64,000 nt of DNA from Pollutiaquabacter aromativorans (GCA_049177215.1 CP185379.1:3596001-3660000); one strand, 5' to 3'; positions 50,160 through 61,013 are shown, counted from the first letter of the stretch. Notes: generated by a model from the letters alone, not told the origin. Numbers and translations: made by a program.

Positions 50160-50164
50160 TAATC

Positions 50165-50377
50165 ATGAAGTCAACTCTTTACATTTCAATAATAATATTT
50201 AGCTTGACCCTGCTTTTTTTTCTTTTCACAGAACTTTTGGTGATGAGTTCAAGCCACAATATTCCTTTGAACACCAGAATATATAACTGGATTTGTATTA
50301 TTGTTAATATAGCAATATTGATATTCTTAATAGTGATGTTAAAAAAAATAAGATTAAAATCTGCTAAAAATAAATAA
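50165..50377 (+). CDS. Small two-helix membrane protein, candidate immunity protein
   Basis: The product has 70 residues with two hydrophobic helices (LYISIIIFSLTLLFFLFTELLV and WICIIVNIAILIFLIVML) and a basic C-terminus. It starts five bases after the RHS tip gene and shares its AT-rich composition. Position directly behind a polymorphic toxin suggests immunity, but no family is recognised. Confidence 0.6.
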   Translation: MKSTLYISIIIFSLTLLFFLFTELLVMSSSHNIPLNTRIYNWICIIVNIAILIFLIVMLKKIRLKSAKNK

Positions 50378-50555
50378 ATATTTCAATAGATCTTATCACT
50401 TTAGGGTTATATGCTCTTGAAAACTTCCGTAAAAAACATCTATGTTTTAATCTGCCAAATTCGCAGACAAATGAGGAGATCAAGAGGTAAGGAATGCTGA
50501 AGCCCCAAGGACTACATGTAATCAAATTGTTTTAAGCGTTAAAAGAGGTCCCAAA
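50378..50555. other. Gap without a recognised feature
   Basis: About 180 AT-rich bases between the small membrane protein gene and the YwqK-like gene. No gene, repeat array or clear terminator is seen. Confidence 0.6.
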
Positions 50556-51137
50556 ATGAACACAGATAGAATTTTCCACTTAATACACATGATTTTGATT
50601 ATTCCGATACTCGCCAGTGGACAATCGAATGTTTATGAGATTATGAGTGATTCGCTATTCAGAAGTAACGAGCCACTAATATTAAACAAGGCTCGATTCG
50701 GCACCTCGGTCGGCTTGATAGAGCGATTACCTGACGGAGTTTGGAAATACTATCGTGTTAAGAAATTTACAAAGAGAGAAAATCGCAACAACACCTTGTT
50801 GTATGAAGGGACATACCGTGATTCATTAAAGAATGGTCGGTTTATTATTTATCATTACTTGTCAAGGGGGACTAAAACCTCGGTTCCATTTGTGGTTTTG
50901 AATTACAAGAACGGCGTACTGCATGGCCCATTCGTGGTCTATCATTCATCTGGTGAAAAGGGGGAGGATGGTAATTTTAAAGATGGAAAGAAGCATGGTT
51001 TGTTTATCAGTTATCGGAAAACCAGAAGCGCCAACTTCATTGAGGATGTGGAGCTGTACGACGAGGATATCCTGATTTATTCTTGCAAGTATTTTCCGAA
51101 TGCCGGAGTTCAGGAGCAAGAGTTCATGAAACACTAA
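50556..51137 (+). CDS. YwqK/MORN-repeat-like exported protein
   Basis: The product has 193 residues. A signal peptide (IHMILIIPILASGQS) is followed by MORN-type repeats with the pattern YEGTYRDSLKNGRFIIYHY, NYKNGVLHGPFVVYHSSGEKGEDGNFKDGKKHGLFISY. Such proteins are often named YwqK-type antitoxins because they lie next to polymorphic toxins in Bacteroidota. Its place after the RHS tip supports an immunity or accessory role, though no test is possible here. Confidence 0.72.
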   Translation: MNTDRIFHLIHMILIIPILASGQSNVYEIMSDSLFRSNEPLILNKARFGTSVGLIERLPDGVWKYYRVKKFTKRENRNNTLLYEGTYRDSLKNGRFIIYHYLSRGTKTSVPFVVLNYKNGVLHGPFVVYHSSGEKGEDGNFKDGKKHGLFISYRKTRSANFIEDVELYDEDILIYSCKYFPNAGVQEQEFMKH

Positions 51138-51251
51138 TGGTTTTCAGGATTAGCACAGATCACAAGGTTAAAATAAGACGCGCTTCATGAAGCATATATA
51201 GCAGACTACCTGCGCTGATCATGGCCGTTTTAACCCCACGGCATTCTATCG

Positions 51252-51263
51252 TACCTTTACCCC
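51252..51263 (+). promoter_or_regulatory. -7-like box next to the gltX start
   Basis: TACCTTTA followed by CCCC and then ATG. The spacing implies transcription starting at or very near the start codon, with little or no leader. Confidence 0.6.
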
Positions 51264-52817
51264 ATGTCCCGCCGTACCCGTGTTCGTTTTGCGCCGAGTC
51301 CGACCGGGCCCCTGCATATGGGCGGGGTTCGGACGGCCCTTTATAACTACTTGTTTGCCAAGCAGAAAGGCGGCGATTGCATTCTGCGCATTGAGGATAC
51401 CGACCAGCAACGCTTCGTCCCGGGCGCCGAGGAATACATCATCGAATCCCTCAAATGGTGCGGCATCGAACCCAACGAAGGGGTCGGTTTCGGCGATGGT
51501 CCCCATGCGCCCTACCGACAGAGCGAACGCAAGGCCATCTACCGGCAGTATGCCCTGAAGCTGGTCGAGAGCGGTCACGCCTACTACGCGTTCGACACGC
51601 CGGAGGAGCTGGAAGCCCGTCGCAAAGAGCTGGAATCCGCCGGCGGCGCGTTCTCCTACGGCTGCGCCACCCGCCTCAACCTGAAGAATTCCCTGATCCT
51701 GACGCAGGAAGAAGTCGATCGTCGCCTCGCGGCGGGCGAACCCTATGTGATCCGCCTCAAGGTCCCCGAACTCGACACCATCGTGCTGCACGACCTCATC
51801 CGCGGCGAGGTGCGCGTGGAGTCGAACCTGCTCGACGATAAGGTGCTCTTCAAGAGCGACGGCATGCCGACCTACCACCTCGCCAACGTGGTGGACGATT
51901 ACCTCATGCAGATCACCCACGTGATCCGCGGGGAGGAATGGCTGCCCTCGGCCCCGCTGCATGTACTGCTCTACCGCGCCTTCGGCTGGGAAGACGTGAT
52001 GCCGCAGTTCGCCCACCTGCCGCTGCTGTTGAAACCCGACGGCAACGGCAAGCTGAGCAAACGCGACGGCGACCGCCTCGGCTTTCCGGTGTTCCCGCTC
52101 AACTGGACCGATCCGGTGACGGGCGAGGTGTCGTCCGGCTACCGCGAAAAAGGCTACTACCCCGAAGCGTTCCTCAACGTGCTCGCGCTCCTCGGCTGGC
52201 ACCCGAGCGGTGAACAGGAACTGTTTTCACTTGACGAACTCGTCGAGGCGTTCTCGCTCGAACGCGTCAGCAAGGCCGGCGCCAAGTTCGATCCGGAAAA
52301 GACGAAGTGGTTCAACGAACAATACCTCCGCAAACAGGACGATACCGGGATCGCTCAGCGCCTGCGGCTCAGCGTGCACGAAGCCTATACGCTCGACGCG
52401 AACGATCCCCGCTGGTCCGACGACTACCTCCTGCAGGCCGTCGCCCTGCTGAAGGACCGGGTGCAGTTCGAATCGGAGCTGCTGCCGACCGGTCGTTACC
52501 TCTTCGAAGCGCCCGTGAAGTACGACGAAGCTGTGATCGCCAAACGCTGGAAACCCGAACGCGCCGCGTTCTTCCTCGCGCTGTGCGAGGCCTTCGCTGC
52601 CCTGGAGCCGTTCAACGCAGAAACCGCGGAGCAGAGTTTTCAGTCGGTGGCGGCCGCGCAGGGACTCAAGCCCGGCGAGGTGCTGCAGCTTTTCCGGGTG
52701 ATCCTGAGCGGACAAGGCGGAGGCGTGAACCTGTTCGGCATGGTCGCCCTGCTGGGCCGACAACAATGCATCGACCGGATCCAGGCCGCCCTCGTGAAAC
52801 TGCAGCAAACGGCCTGA
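51264..52817 (+). CDS. gltX: Glutamate-tRNA ligase
   Basis: The product has 517 residues. It is a class I synthetase that charges tRNA-Glu. It has RVRFAPSPTGPLHMGGVRTALYN in parts with the HIGH-like motif PLHMGG, the glutamate-binding region RIEDTDQQR, HVIRGEEWLPSAPLH and the KMSKS-like motif NGKLSKRDGDR. The C-terminal anticodon-binding half is complete. Bacteroidota forms commonly have this length. It lies 52 bases upstream of glnS on the same strand. Confidence 0.97.
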   Translation: MSRRTRVRFAPSPTGPLHMGGVRTALYNYLFAKQKGGDCILRIEDTDQQRFVPGAEEYIIESLKWCGIEPNEGVGFGDGPHAPYRQSERKAIYRQYALKLVESGHAYYAFDTPEELEARRKELESAGGAFSYGCATRLNLKNSLILTQEEVDRRLAAGEPYVIRLKVPELDTIVLHDLIRGEVRVESNLLDDKVLFKSDGMPTYHLANVVDDYLMQITHVIRGEEWLPSAPLHVLLYRAFGWEDVMPQFAHLPLLLKPDGNGKLSKRDGDRLGFPVFPLNWTDPVTGEVSSGYREKGYYPEAFLNVLALLGWHPSGEQELFSLDELVEAFSLERVSKAGAKFDPEKTKWFNEQYLRKQDDTGIAQRLRLSVHEAYTLDANDPRWSDDYLLQAVALLKDRVQFESELLPTGRYLFEAPVKYDEAVIAKRWKPERAAFFLALCEAFAALEPFNAETAEQSFQSVAAAQGLKPGEVLQLFRVILSGQGGGVNLFGMVALLGRQQCIDRIQAALVKLQQTA

Positions 52818-52869
52818 GCCGTTCTGCGCTTCCGTCGCTGTATTCCTACCTACCTTTACGCTACCGATC

Positions 52870-54525
<1,656 letters not shown>

Positions 54526-54688
54526 GTTGGGGGTTTCGGGTTTCGAGTTCCGGGTTTCGCGTTGAGTTGAAGGTTGAAAGTTGAAAGTTGAAAGTTGTTG
54601 GGTTGATTGGTACGTCCTTACCTCGTCCCTCGTCCCTCGTCCCACGTCCCTCGTCCCTCGTCCCTCGCCCCACGTCCCTCACCCTTCA
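54526..54688. repeat. Heptamer arrays directly upstream of folB
   Basis: GGGTTTCGAGTTC tracts, GTTGAAAG heptamers (about 54565-54600) and a CCTCGTC/CCCACGT array (about 54617-54680). The array ends within about ten bases of the folB start codon, leaving no room for a normal leader or -7 box after it. Confidence 0.8.
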
Positions 54689-54690
54689 CC

Positions 54691-55053
54691 ATGCCAATCT
54701 TCCTCAAGAACATCCGCTCCTACGCTTACCACGGCTGCCTGCCTGAGGAGGCGCGCATTGGCGGGAATTACCGGGTGGATGTTCGTTTGGATTTTGATTC
54801 GGGGAAGTCGGAGCGGACGGATGATCTGAAGGATACCGTCGATTACTGTCAGGTCTATGACATCGTGCAGCGCGAGATGGCCATTCGTTCGAAGCTGATC
54901 GAACACGTGGGGGCCAGGATCGCGGATGCTTTGCTTAATGAGATTGCCCTGCTTGATGCGACTACGGTACGCGTCACCAAGATCGCTCCGCCCATGAACG
55001 GCGATGTGCAGGAAGTGCAGTTTATCGTGCGGCGTTCCCGTTCGGGAAAATGA
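54691..55053 (+). CDS. folB: Dihydroneopterin aldolase
   Basis: The product has 120 residues, the usual FolB length. It converts dihydroneopterin to hydroxymethyl-dihydropterin in folate synthesis. Marks are IFLKNIRSYAYHGCLPEEARIGGNY with the active-site Tyr and Glu region, DDLKDTVDYCQVYDIVQREM, LIEHVGARIADALL and VTKIAPPMNGDVQEV, with the conserved P-P segment. ATG 54691 is chosen over an upstream in-frame start inside the repeat array, since the FolB fold starts here. Confidence 0.94.
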   Translation: MPIFLKNIRSYAYHGCLPEEARIGGNYRVDVRLDFDSGKSERTDDLKDTVDYCQVYDIVQREMAIRSKLIEHVGARIADALLNEIALLDATTVRVTKIAPPMNGDVQEVQFIVRRSRSGK

Positions 55054-55224
55054 CGTTCGTGCATTTACAACTTGGGAACGATTCCCGAATCGGGAATTAG
55101 GAATTAGGAAATGTTTTGAAATTTTCGTATTTTCTCACTCGGCACGGTATTTTTTCTCGCCGGACATGTAAGAGATCGGTCTAATATTTTCAACGTATGC
55201 GCTGTCGTCCGGGTAATAAGGTAC
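55054..55224. promoter_or_regulatory. Gap before the T9SS giant with a short palindrome
   Basis: ATTCCCGAATCGGGAAT (about 55080-55096) is a nearly perfect palindrome downstream of folB, followed by an AT-rich stretch. CTAATATTTTCA (about 55181) is a poor match to a -7 box. No gene is seen. Confidence 0.45.
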
Positions 55225-58200
55225 ATGCGCAGTGTCAAGAAATCACCCTCCCGGATCCGGTTCGCGCCACGAACCCGTCAGCGATTCCGCCAGCGGCTGG
55301 TCGTCGCCAGTTTGTTGCTGTTCTTCCTGATCTCCGGCGTCGTTTTCGTTTACATGAATCTGGGCGATAGTCGCGAAGCCTACGCGGTCGCGAACATTTC
55401 CTGGAACGGCAACATCAGTACCGACTGGAATACGGCCGGCAACTGGTCGCCAGCCAACGTACCGGGCGCATCCGACAACGTGACCATTCCCAACCGTACC
55501 AACCAACCGGTATTGTCGGCGAATGTGAGCGTTCAGAATCTTACCCTGAACAACGGGTCCAACCTGAAGCTGAACGGCAAGACGCTGAACGTCACCGGAA
55601 CCTTCAACCAGCAGTCGGGAGGCGCGCTCGACCTGGAAGGTGGCATCCTGAATGCTTCGGGCAACGCGTATTTCTCACCGGGAACCATTGCCGATGCCGC
55701 GGGCACAGGCAGCGTCAACCTGACCGGACCGACCGCCTCCATTGGGGCGGGAGGAGGAACACTGACGTTTGCTCCGCCGCTTACCGTGAATTGTAACGCG
55801 ATCTCCCTGCGGAATACCGTTTTTCAAAGCACGGTCGATATTCGCAAGACCGGCGGCGGTAACGATGCCAGCGCGGGTGGCAACACCTTCCAGGCCGCGC
55901 TGACGTGTACGCTGCAGGCCGGCGGATATTTCGTGATGTCCAATTCGAACGGTGACGTGTACAATGCCGATGTCACGATCACGAACAACTCCTCCGGTAC
56001 CTTTTACCTCTCGCATGGCGGTACATCGACCTTTAACGGGAATGTCACGCTCAACAACACCAGCACCGGAGGCTTTCAGATCGGAGCCAGCGGCGGCACT
56101 TCCAACTTCGCGGCCGACAAGACCTTCCTGACGAGCGGTTTCAGCGGCGGTCCGCTGACGATGAATCGCGTGAACCAAAGCGGTAGCAGCGCTTCGACCT
56201 TTACAGCCTCCCTCACGAACTTCAACTCGACCAACGCGGTCTGCATCGCGCCGATGAGCCTCGTGTGCAGTGGAACGGCGAACATCACCAACGGCACCTT
56301 CTACAACGACTTTTCCCTGGAAGCCAATGATATCAACCTGGGGCAGTCGAACCGGCTCGCAACGGTCTCGGGAAACGTATCTATCAAGAAGAAAGGCGGC
56401 AGCAGCAACACCTGGACCGGCGGCAACCAGTTTGGTAACGCGGGCGGTACGGTGAGCATCATCCATCAGGGTGGTGGGAACCTGGCGTTGGGCGGGACGA
56501 ACGGCGATACGATCAACGCGCCGATGACGTTGACGAACGCCACGACCTCCGGTATCTTCTATTTCGCGCATAACGGTTCCTCGTATGCCAGCGACGACAT
56601 CGCCTTGAATTGCAGCTCGACCGGTGGAATCTACATCGGTCAGTCCAACGGTCGGTTGACCTTTGCCCAGGACAAAGCCTTGTATACGGAAAGCCATACG
56701 CGCGGGCCGTTGTATATCCGCAACCTCACGGAAAGTGGAGTCACATCGCGAACCATTGATGCCGCTACCGGCGCCTGTACGTTCAACAATTGTTACGTGA
56801 CGACCAACGTGCGGGTCGTTGCCACGGGTCAGGTCAACCTGCAGAACTCCGATCTGGTCAACGACGTGAATTTCTCCGCTCCGGATTTCTCCTTCAGCGG
56901 AGGCAACCTGCTCGCGACGCAATCCGGCGATGCGCAGATCACCTTCACCGGTGTGAGCGGCGATTATTGGAACGGCGGGAATACACTTGGCAACAGTAGC
57001 GGCCTGATCCGGATCACCAACAACGGTTCGGGACAGGTCGTTGTCGGCAATGGGTCTGGTGACACGTACAATACCGACGTGATCCTGTCGAATAATACAC
57101 CTTCGTCCATCTTTTATTTCGCTCATGCCGGTACCAATACCTTTTCCGGCGATGTGCAACTGAACAACACCTCCACCGGCGGAGTGCAATGGGGCGCGTC
57201 GAACGGCACTTCCACATTTGCAGCCGGGAAAGCGGTCTATACCGGTGAATACCGGAGTGGCCCGCTGCAACTGTGGCGTATCACACAAAGCGGGACGACC
57301 GACAAAGTGATCCAGGCCACGCCGACCATTTTCCAGGTGACCAATTCCACGCTCATCACGGCGATCAACGTGCAATGCACGGCCTCGTCGACGCTCAGTG
57401 GTTCCAACCTGCAGGGCAACGTACGACTCCGCGCGACCGACATCACGCTATCCGGCGCCAATCAACTGGCGACGCAGGGCGATTCGATCGTGCTTGAGAA
57501 AACCGGCAACACCGGCAATGCCTGGACGGGTGGGAACACCTTTGGAAAGAGTGGTGGCTACATGGAGTTGAAAGTAAGCAGCAACGGTCAGTTGGTGCTG
57601 GCCAACAGCACCCGCGACATCTTCCTGAGTAACGTTGCCATCCGCAACCAGGGGAGCGGCATACTGTACGTGGCCCATAACGATAACAGCGGCACCGTCT
57701 TCAGTGGTGATCTGGAACTCAGCAATTCCGGTACGGGCTCCATTCGTTTCGGGCAATCAAGCGGAACGGCCATCCTCGCAACAGGCAAGCAACTGATCAT
57801 CCGCGATTCGGTCTTCACATCCGGCGACCTGTATTTGCGGCGCTTCACCCAGTTGGGCAGCACCGCCATCAACATCGATGTACGCAGCGGCACCGGGGCG
57901 ATCTACTTCCAGGGCAGCACCGTATTCAACGGCACGCTCTCGATCGCGTTTCCGCAGGTGTACCTGAACGGGAGTACGTTCAACGGCAGTACGCGCATCG
58001 AGAAGACCGGCGCGACCGACAACAACAGCAGCGGTGACAATACTTATAATGGTCCGGTCCTCCTCGCCAACAGCGGTACCGGCGCGTTCAACCTGGCGGT
58101 TTCGAATCCCGACGATTACAACGCCGCGGCCACTTTCCAGCAACACGGCAGCGGCGCGATGAATCCCGCCTACAACAACAGCAACACCTTCGCGGGTGAT

Positions 58201-59499
58201 ATCTCCACGCTCGGCACCACCACGGCGATTACGTTCGGAGCAGGCAGCGGCACGGTGCGGGTCAACGGCGCTACCGCGCAAACCTTCAGCAACGAAGCCG
58301 GCAAACCTGCCAACGTACGTCGTCTGACGATGTCCAGCACCGGCGGCGGTCTGGTGCTCAACGGGCCGCTCACCGTATCGGCATCGATGAACTTGTCGAG
58401 CGGGATCATCACCACGACCGACAACAACCTGCTGACCATCGCCAACGGCTTCAGCGGCGTGAGCAATACGTCCAATACCAGTTACGTGAACGGCCCGGTA
58501 CGGAAGACCGGCAACCAGTCGTTCACCTTCCCGGTGGGTAAGAATGGCTACTACCGTCCGGTATCGATCTCGGCGCCATCGGTGGCAACGGATCAGTTCA
58601 TCGCCGAGTATTTCCAGGTCGATCCGGCGAGTTTCAGTGATGTCACGCGACTGGAAGCGGCGCTGAACCGTGTGAGTCGCTGCGAATACTGGAACCTGCG
58701 GCGCAACGCCGGCAGTTCGAATGTGAACGTCACGCTGAGCTGGAATACCACCAGTTGCGGCGTTTCGATTCCCTCGCAGTTGCGTGTGGCACGCTGGGAC
58801 AGCACCGGCACGATGTGGCGCAACCAGGGTAACGGCGGCATCTCCGGAAACCCGACCTCCGGAACGATGGTGTCGACGCCGGCTGTAACGCAGTTCGGAC
58901 AATTCACGCTCGGTTCCTCCACGGCCAACAACGCCTTGCCGATCGAGTTGTCGGCCTTCTCGGCGGAGGCTGCCGGAGAAAGCGTGCTGGTGCGTTGGGA
59001 AACGATGAGCGAGATCAACAACGATTATTTCAGTGTGGAGCGCAGCGTCGACGGCGAAAACTTCGAGGTATTGAAGACGCTGCCCGGCGCGGGTAACACC
59101 ACGGAACGCAAGAACTACCAATGGCTCGACGAGCAACCGCTCGAGGGGATCAGTTTCTACCGCTTGCGGCAGACCGATTACGACGGCAAGTACGAAGTGT
59201 TCGATCCCGTTTCCGTGAAACGCGGTGAAGCATCGGAAGAGTTCCGTCTCATGAGTACAGCGCCGAATCCGTTCAGCGAGCAGTTCAAGGCGGTCATCTA
59301 CCTGCCACAGTCGGGCGATGTGGTGTTCGACCTGAGCGACGTGAACGGCAGCAGTGTGTTCAACAACCGACTGCCCGCCACCAACGGGGTGAGTGTACTG
59401 CAGGCCGCGCAGCTGAGTCACCTGCAAGCCGGCTTTTACCTGCTGCGGATCTTCGTGAACGACGAGCTGAAACAGAGTGTCAAACTGCTGAAGCAGTGA
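55225..59499 (+). CDS. Giant T9SS-exported beta-solenoid-like surface protein
   Basis: The product has 1,424 residues. A basic N-terminus and hydrophobic signal (RLVVASLLLFFLISGVVFVYM) are followed by SWNGNISTDWNTAGNWSPANVPGASDNVTI, a start common in Bacteroidota surface proteins. At least five long, related repeats (about 130-170 residues: NNTSTGGFQIGASGGTSNFAADK, WTGGNQFGNAGG and similar) fill about residues 130-1030. Then come a module with ALPIELSAFSAEAAGESVLVRW and SFYRLRQTDYDG, and a C-terminal sorting domain (STAPNPFSEQFKAVIYL to the end). It is probably an adhesin. Its C-terminal third has the same architecture as the protein at 27532-30231. Confidence 0.87.
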   Translation: MRSVKKSPSRIRFAPRTRQRFRQRLVVASLLLFFLISGVVFVYMNLGDSREAYAVANISWNGNISTDWNTAGNWSPANVPGASDNVTIPNRTNQPVLSANVSVQNLTLNNGSNLKLNGKTLNVTGTFNQQSGGALDLEGGILNASGNAYFSPGTIADAAGTGSVNLTGPTASIGAGGGTLTFAPPLTVNCNAISLRNTVFQSTVDIRKTGGGNDASAGGNTFQAALTCTLQAGGYFVMSNSNGDVYNADVTITNNSSGTFYLSHGGTSTFNGNVTLNNTSTGGFQIGASGGTSNFAADKTFLTSGFSGGPLTMNRVNQSGSSASTFTASLTNFNSTNAVCIAPMSLVCSGTANITNGTFYNDFSLEANDINLGQSNRLATVSGNVSIKKKGGSSNTWTGGNQFGNAGGTVSIIHQGGGNLALGGTNGDTINAPMTLTNATTSGIFYFAHNGSSYASDDIALNCSSTGGIYIGQSNGRLTFAQDKALYTESHTRGPLYIRNLTESGVTSRTIDAATGACTFNNCYVTTNVRVVATGQVNLQNSDLVNDVNFSAPDFSFSGGNLLATQSGDAQITFTGVSGDYWNGGNTLGNSSGLIRITNNGSGQVVVGNGSGDTYNTDVILSNNTPSSIFYFAHAGTNTFSGDVQLNNTSTGGVQWGASNGTSTFAAGKAVYTGEYRSGPLQLWRITQSGTTDKVIQATPTIFQVTNSTLITAINVQCTASSTLSGSNLQGNVRLRATDITLSGANQLATQGDSIVLEKTGNTGNAWTGGNTFGKSGGYMELKVSSNGQLVLANSTRDIFLSNVAIRNQGSGILYVAHNDNSGTVFSGDLELSNSGTGSIRFGQSSGTAILATGKQLIIRDSVFTSGDLYLRRFTQLGSTAINIDVRSGTGAIYFQGSTVFNGTLSIAFPQVYLNGSTFNGSTRIEKTGATDNNSSGDNTYNGPVLLANSGTGAFNLAVSNPDDYNAAATFQQHGSGAMNPAYNNSNTFAGDISTLGTTTAITFGAGSGTVRVNGATAQTFSNEAGKPANVRRLTMSSTGGGLVLNGPLTVSASMNLSSGIITTTDNNLLTIANGFSGVSNTSNTSYVNGPVRKTGNQSFTFPVGKNGYYRPVSISAPSVATDQFIAEYFQVDPASFSDVTRLEAALNRVSRCEYWNLRRNAGSSNVNVTLSWNTTSCGVSIPSQLRVARWDSTGTMWRNQGNGGISGNPTSGTMVSTPAVTQFGQFTLGSSTANNALPIELSAFSAEAAGESVLVRWETMSEINNDYFSVERSVDGENFEVLKTLPGAGNTTERKNYQWLDEQPLEGISFYRLRQTDYDGKYEVFDPVSVKRGEASEEFRLMSTAPNPFSEQFKAVIYLPQSGDVVFDLSDVNGSSVFNNRLPATNGVSVLQAAQLSHLQAGFYLLRIFVNDELKQSVKLLKQ

Positions 59500-59545
59500 T
59501 TTTCCGCTCGATGAGCCAACTGGCTGATTAGCAGGAGGAAAATCG
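59500..59545 (+). other. Hairpin after the T9SS giant
   Basis: GATTTTCC and GGAAAATC flank an inner AGCC-AACT-GGCT stem. It has no T tract, so it may be a weak terminator or 3' stabilising hairpin. Confidence 0.45.
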
Positions 59546-59597
59546 ACTACCGAACCGTCCTCCCGAAGGCAACATCAAGAGCCGTACGACCGTAAAA

Positions 59598-59629
59598 TTG
59601 GCCTCACAGCCGGGAAAACGCTATATTTG
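59598..59629 (+). promoter_or_regulatory. Promoter of tRNA-Cys
   Basis: TTG (59598-59600), 21 bases, then TATATTTG (59622-59629): a complete match to the Bacteroidota housekeeping promoter, 12 bases before the tRNA. Confidence 0.85.
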
Positions 59630-59641
59630 CGCTCCCCAAAG

Positions 59642-59715
59642 GGTCCTGTGGCCGAGTGGCTAGGCTGAGCTCTGCAAAAGCTCCTACAGCGGTTCGAATC
59701 CGCTCGGGACCTCCA
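59642..59715 (+). tRNA. tRNA-Cys (anticodon GCA)
   Basis: A full cloverleaf is visible. Acceptor GGTCCTG pairs with CGGGACC. The anticodon stem GAGCT/AGCTC holds loop CTGCAAA with GCA at 59674-59676. The T arm is AGCGG-TTCGAAT-CCGCT. The discriminator base is T, as required for tRNA-Cys, and CCA is encoded (59713-59715). Confidence 0.97.
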
Positions 59716-59750
59716 AAGACGTCCGTTCGTTGAGCGGGCGTCTTTTTTTT
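59715..59750 (+). terminator. Terminator of tRNA-Cys
   Basis: AAAGACGTCCG and CGGGCGTCTTT form a hairpin (one G-T pair) followed by T residues, starting at the last base of the tRNA. Confidence 0.9.
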
Positions 59751-59960
59751 AGGGGCGAGGGACGGGGGACGAGGGACGAGGGACGAGATGCGAGGTGCGA
59801 GGTGCGAAGCGCGTGGTAAGAGTAGCTGGGGACTGATATTACCTGTATTGGTGATGAAGGGAAAAATTAAACCGCATACTGCCTACCGCCCACTGCCTAC
59901 CGCCCACTGCCTACCGCCTACTGCCTACCGACCTCTGCCTACCGCCCACTGCCTCAAAAA
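59751..59960. repeat. Heptamer arrays upstream of the AbiEii-type pair
   Basis: GAGGGAC/GAGGTGC heptamers (about 59756-59812) and a CTGCCTA/CCGCCCA array (about 59878-59955). No gene is seen. Confidence 0.8.
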
Positions 59961-60008
59961 GTGCCAGCTCCGGCTCGATGATACCCGGAATCAATTTAAC
60001 TTGTAACC

Positions 60009-60302
60009 ATGAAACTCGACGACTTCAATCCGGTCTTATTCTGGGATACGGACATGCGTACGTTGTCGGTGGAAGACCACGCGGGATTTATCATTTCGAG
60101 AGTGTGTATGTTGGGCGGGTGGAAGGACTGGCAAATCCTGAAAGAGATGTACGGTGTTCCTCGTATGAAGCACGAGCTACTGCATGCCCGCTACCTCGAT
60201 AAGAAGACACTCAATTACTTCAGTCTGGTTCTGGAAGAACCCAAAGAGAACTTTCGATGTTACACCTTGGCGCAGTCGAATCCCGGACATTGGGATTATT
60301 GA
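60009..60302 (+). CDS. Putative antitoxin of an AbiEii-type pair (DUF6922-like)
   Basis: The product has 97 residues and begins MKLDDFNPVLFWDTDMRTL. The segment ISRVCMLGGWKDWQILKEMYG is a probable helix-turn-helix-like unit. Small proteins of this kind commonly lie directly before AbiEii-type nucleotidyltransferases in Bacteroidota. Its stop lies 46 bases inside the next gene, so translation is coupled. Exact family membership is inference. Confidence 0.72.
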   Translation: MKLDDFNPVLFWDTDMRTLSVEDHAGFIISRVCMLGGWKDWQILKEMYGVPRMKHELLHARYLDKKTLNYFSLVLEEPKENFRCYTLAQSNPGHWDY

Positions 60303-60871
60303 AAAGTCTTCACGGGATTGCCGAACTGCAGCACTTCTATCTGGCGGGGGGAACGGCATTGGCATTGCGGTTCGGACATCGATTATCGATTGACCTGGAT
60401 TTTTTTACTGCTGCTCCCTTTGAAGGGGACGATTTACTGAGGGTTCTCGATCAGTATTATGCAGTGACTATCATGATGCAAGCGAAGAATACCCTGATGG
60501 TATCACTGGACTCTGTGAAGGTTGATTTCATCCGTCATGATTACCCGATCATTAAACCTGTTTCTGTTATTAATGAACTACGAATTGCCTCGCCCGAAGA
60601 CATCGGCGCGATGAAGCTGAATAGCATTACCAACAGGGGGGCGAAGAAGGATTTCTTCGATCTTCATGAGTTGCTTCGGCATTTTCCTTTATCAACCTTG
60701 TTCGGATTCTACGTACAAAAGTATCGCTATGCGGATGTCTCGATTGCTTTGAAGAGCATATCGTATTTTGACGATGCGGAAATCGAACCAGACCCTGTAT
60801 CGCTCCGGAAATTATCCTGGAATACCATCAAGAAAGACCTGTCGGAGGTGGTGAGAACATTCGGGATATGA
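60257..60871 (+). CDS. AbiEii/AbiGii-type nucleotidyltransferase toxin
   Basis: The product has 204 residues. It has the DUF1814/AbiEii motifs: GGTALALRFGHRLSIDLDFF (GG...R.S.DLDFF, about 33-52), VKVDFIRHDYPII, the downstream ASPEDIGAMKLNSITNRGAKKD in parts and KDFFDLHELL. AbiEii proteins are polymerase-beta-type nucleotidyltransferases in abortive-infection toxin systems. The pair sits in an AT-richer segment between housekeeping genes, consistent with acquisition as a defence unit. Confidence 0.9.
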   Translation: MLHLGAVESRTLGLLKSLHGIAELQHFYLAGGTALALRFGHRLSIDLDFFTAAPFEGDDLLRVLDQYYAVTIMMQAKNTLMVSLDSVKVDFIRHDYPIIKPVSVINELRIASPEDIGAMKLNSITNRGAKKDFFDLHELLRHFPLSTLFGFYVQKYRYADVSIALKSISYFDDAEIEPDPVSLRKLSWNTIKKDLSEVVRTFGI

Positions 60872-61013
60872 ATGTCCTTCGTGTGGCGTTCGAGATGTTA
60901 TTGTTTGCAATCGTATTATCTTCTCAAGCTATTTTACAAAGTCGGAACTGGTGAAAATCAAATAGCGAATCTATCCTTTGACAGGTCGCCCGCTTACTCA
61001 TCAAATTAATTGT
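60872..61013. other. Short gap without a recognised feature
   Basis: AT-rich spacer between the convergent toxin and T9SS genes. No terminator is evident. Confidence 0.5.

Noticed and set aside
55675..59427. Two very long open frames antisense to the T9SS giant
   Set aside because: They arise from the biased codon use and repeats of the sense gene, have no recognisable domains, and sit fully inside a well-supported gene.
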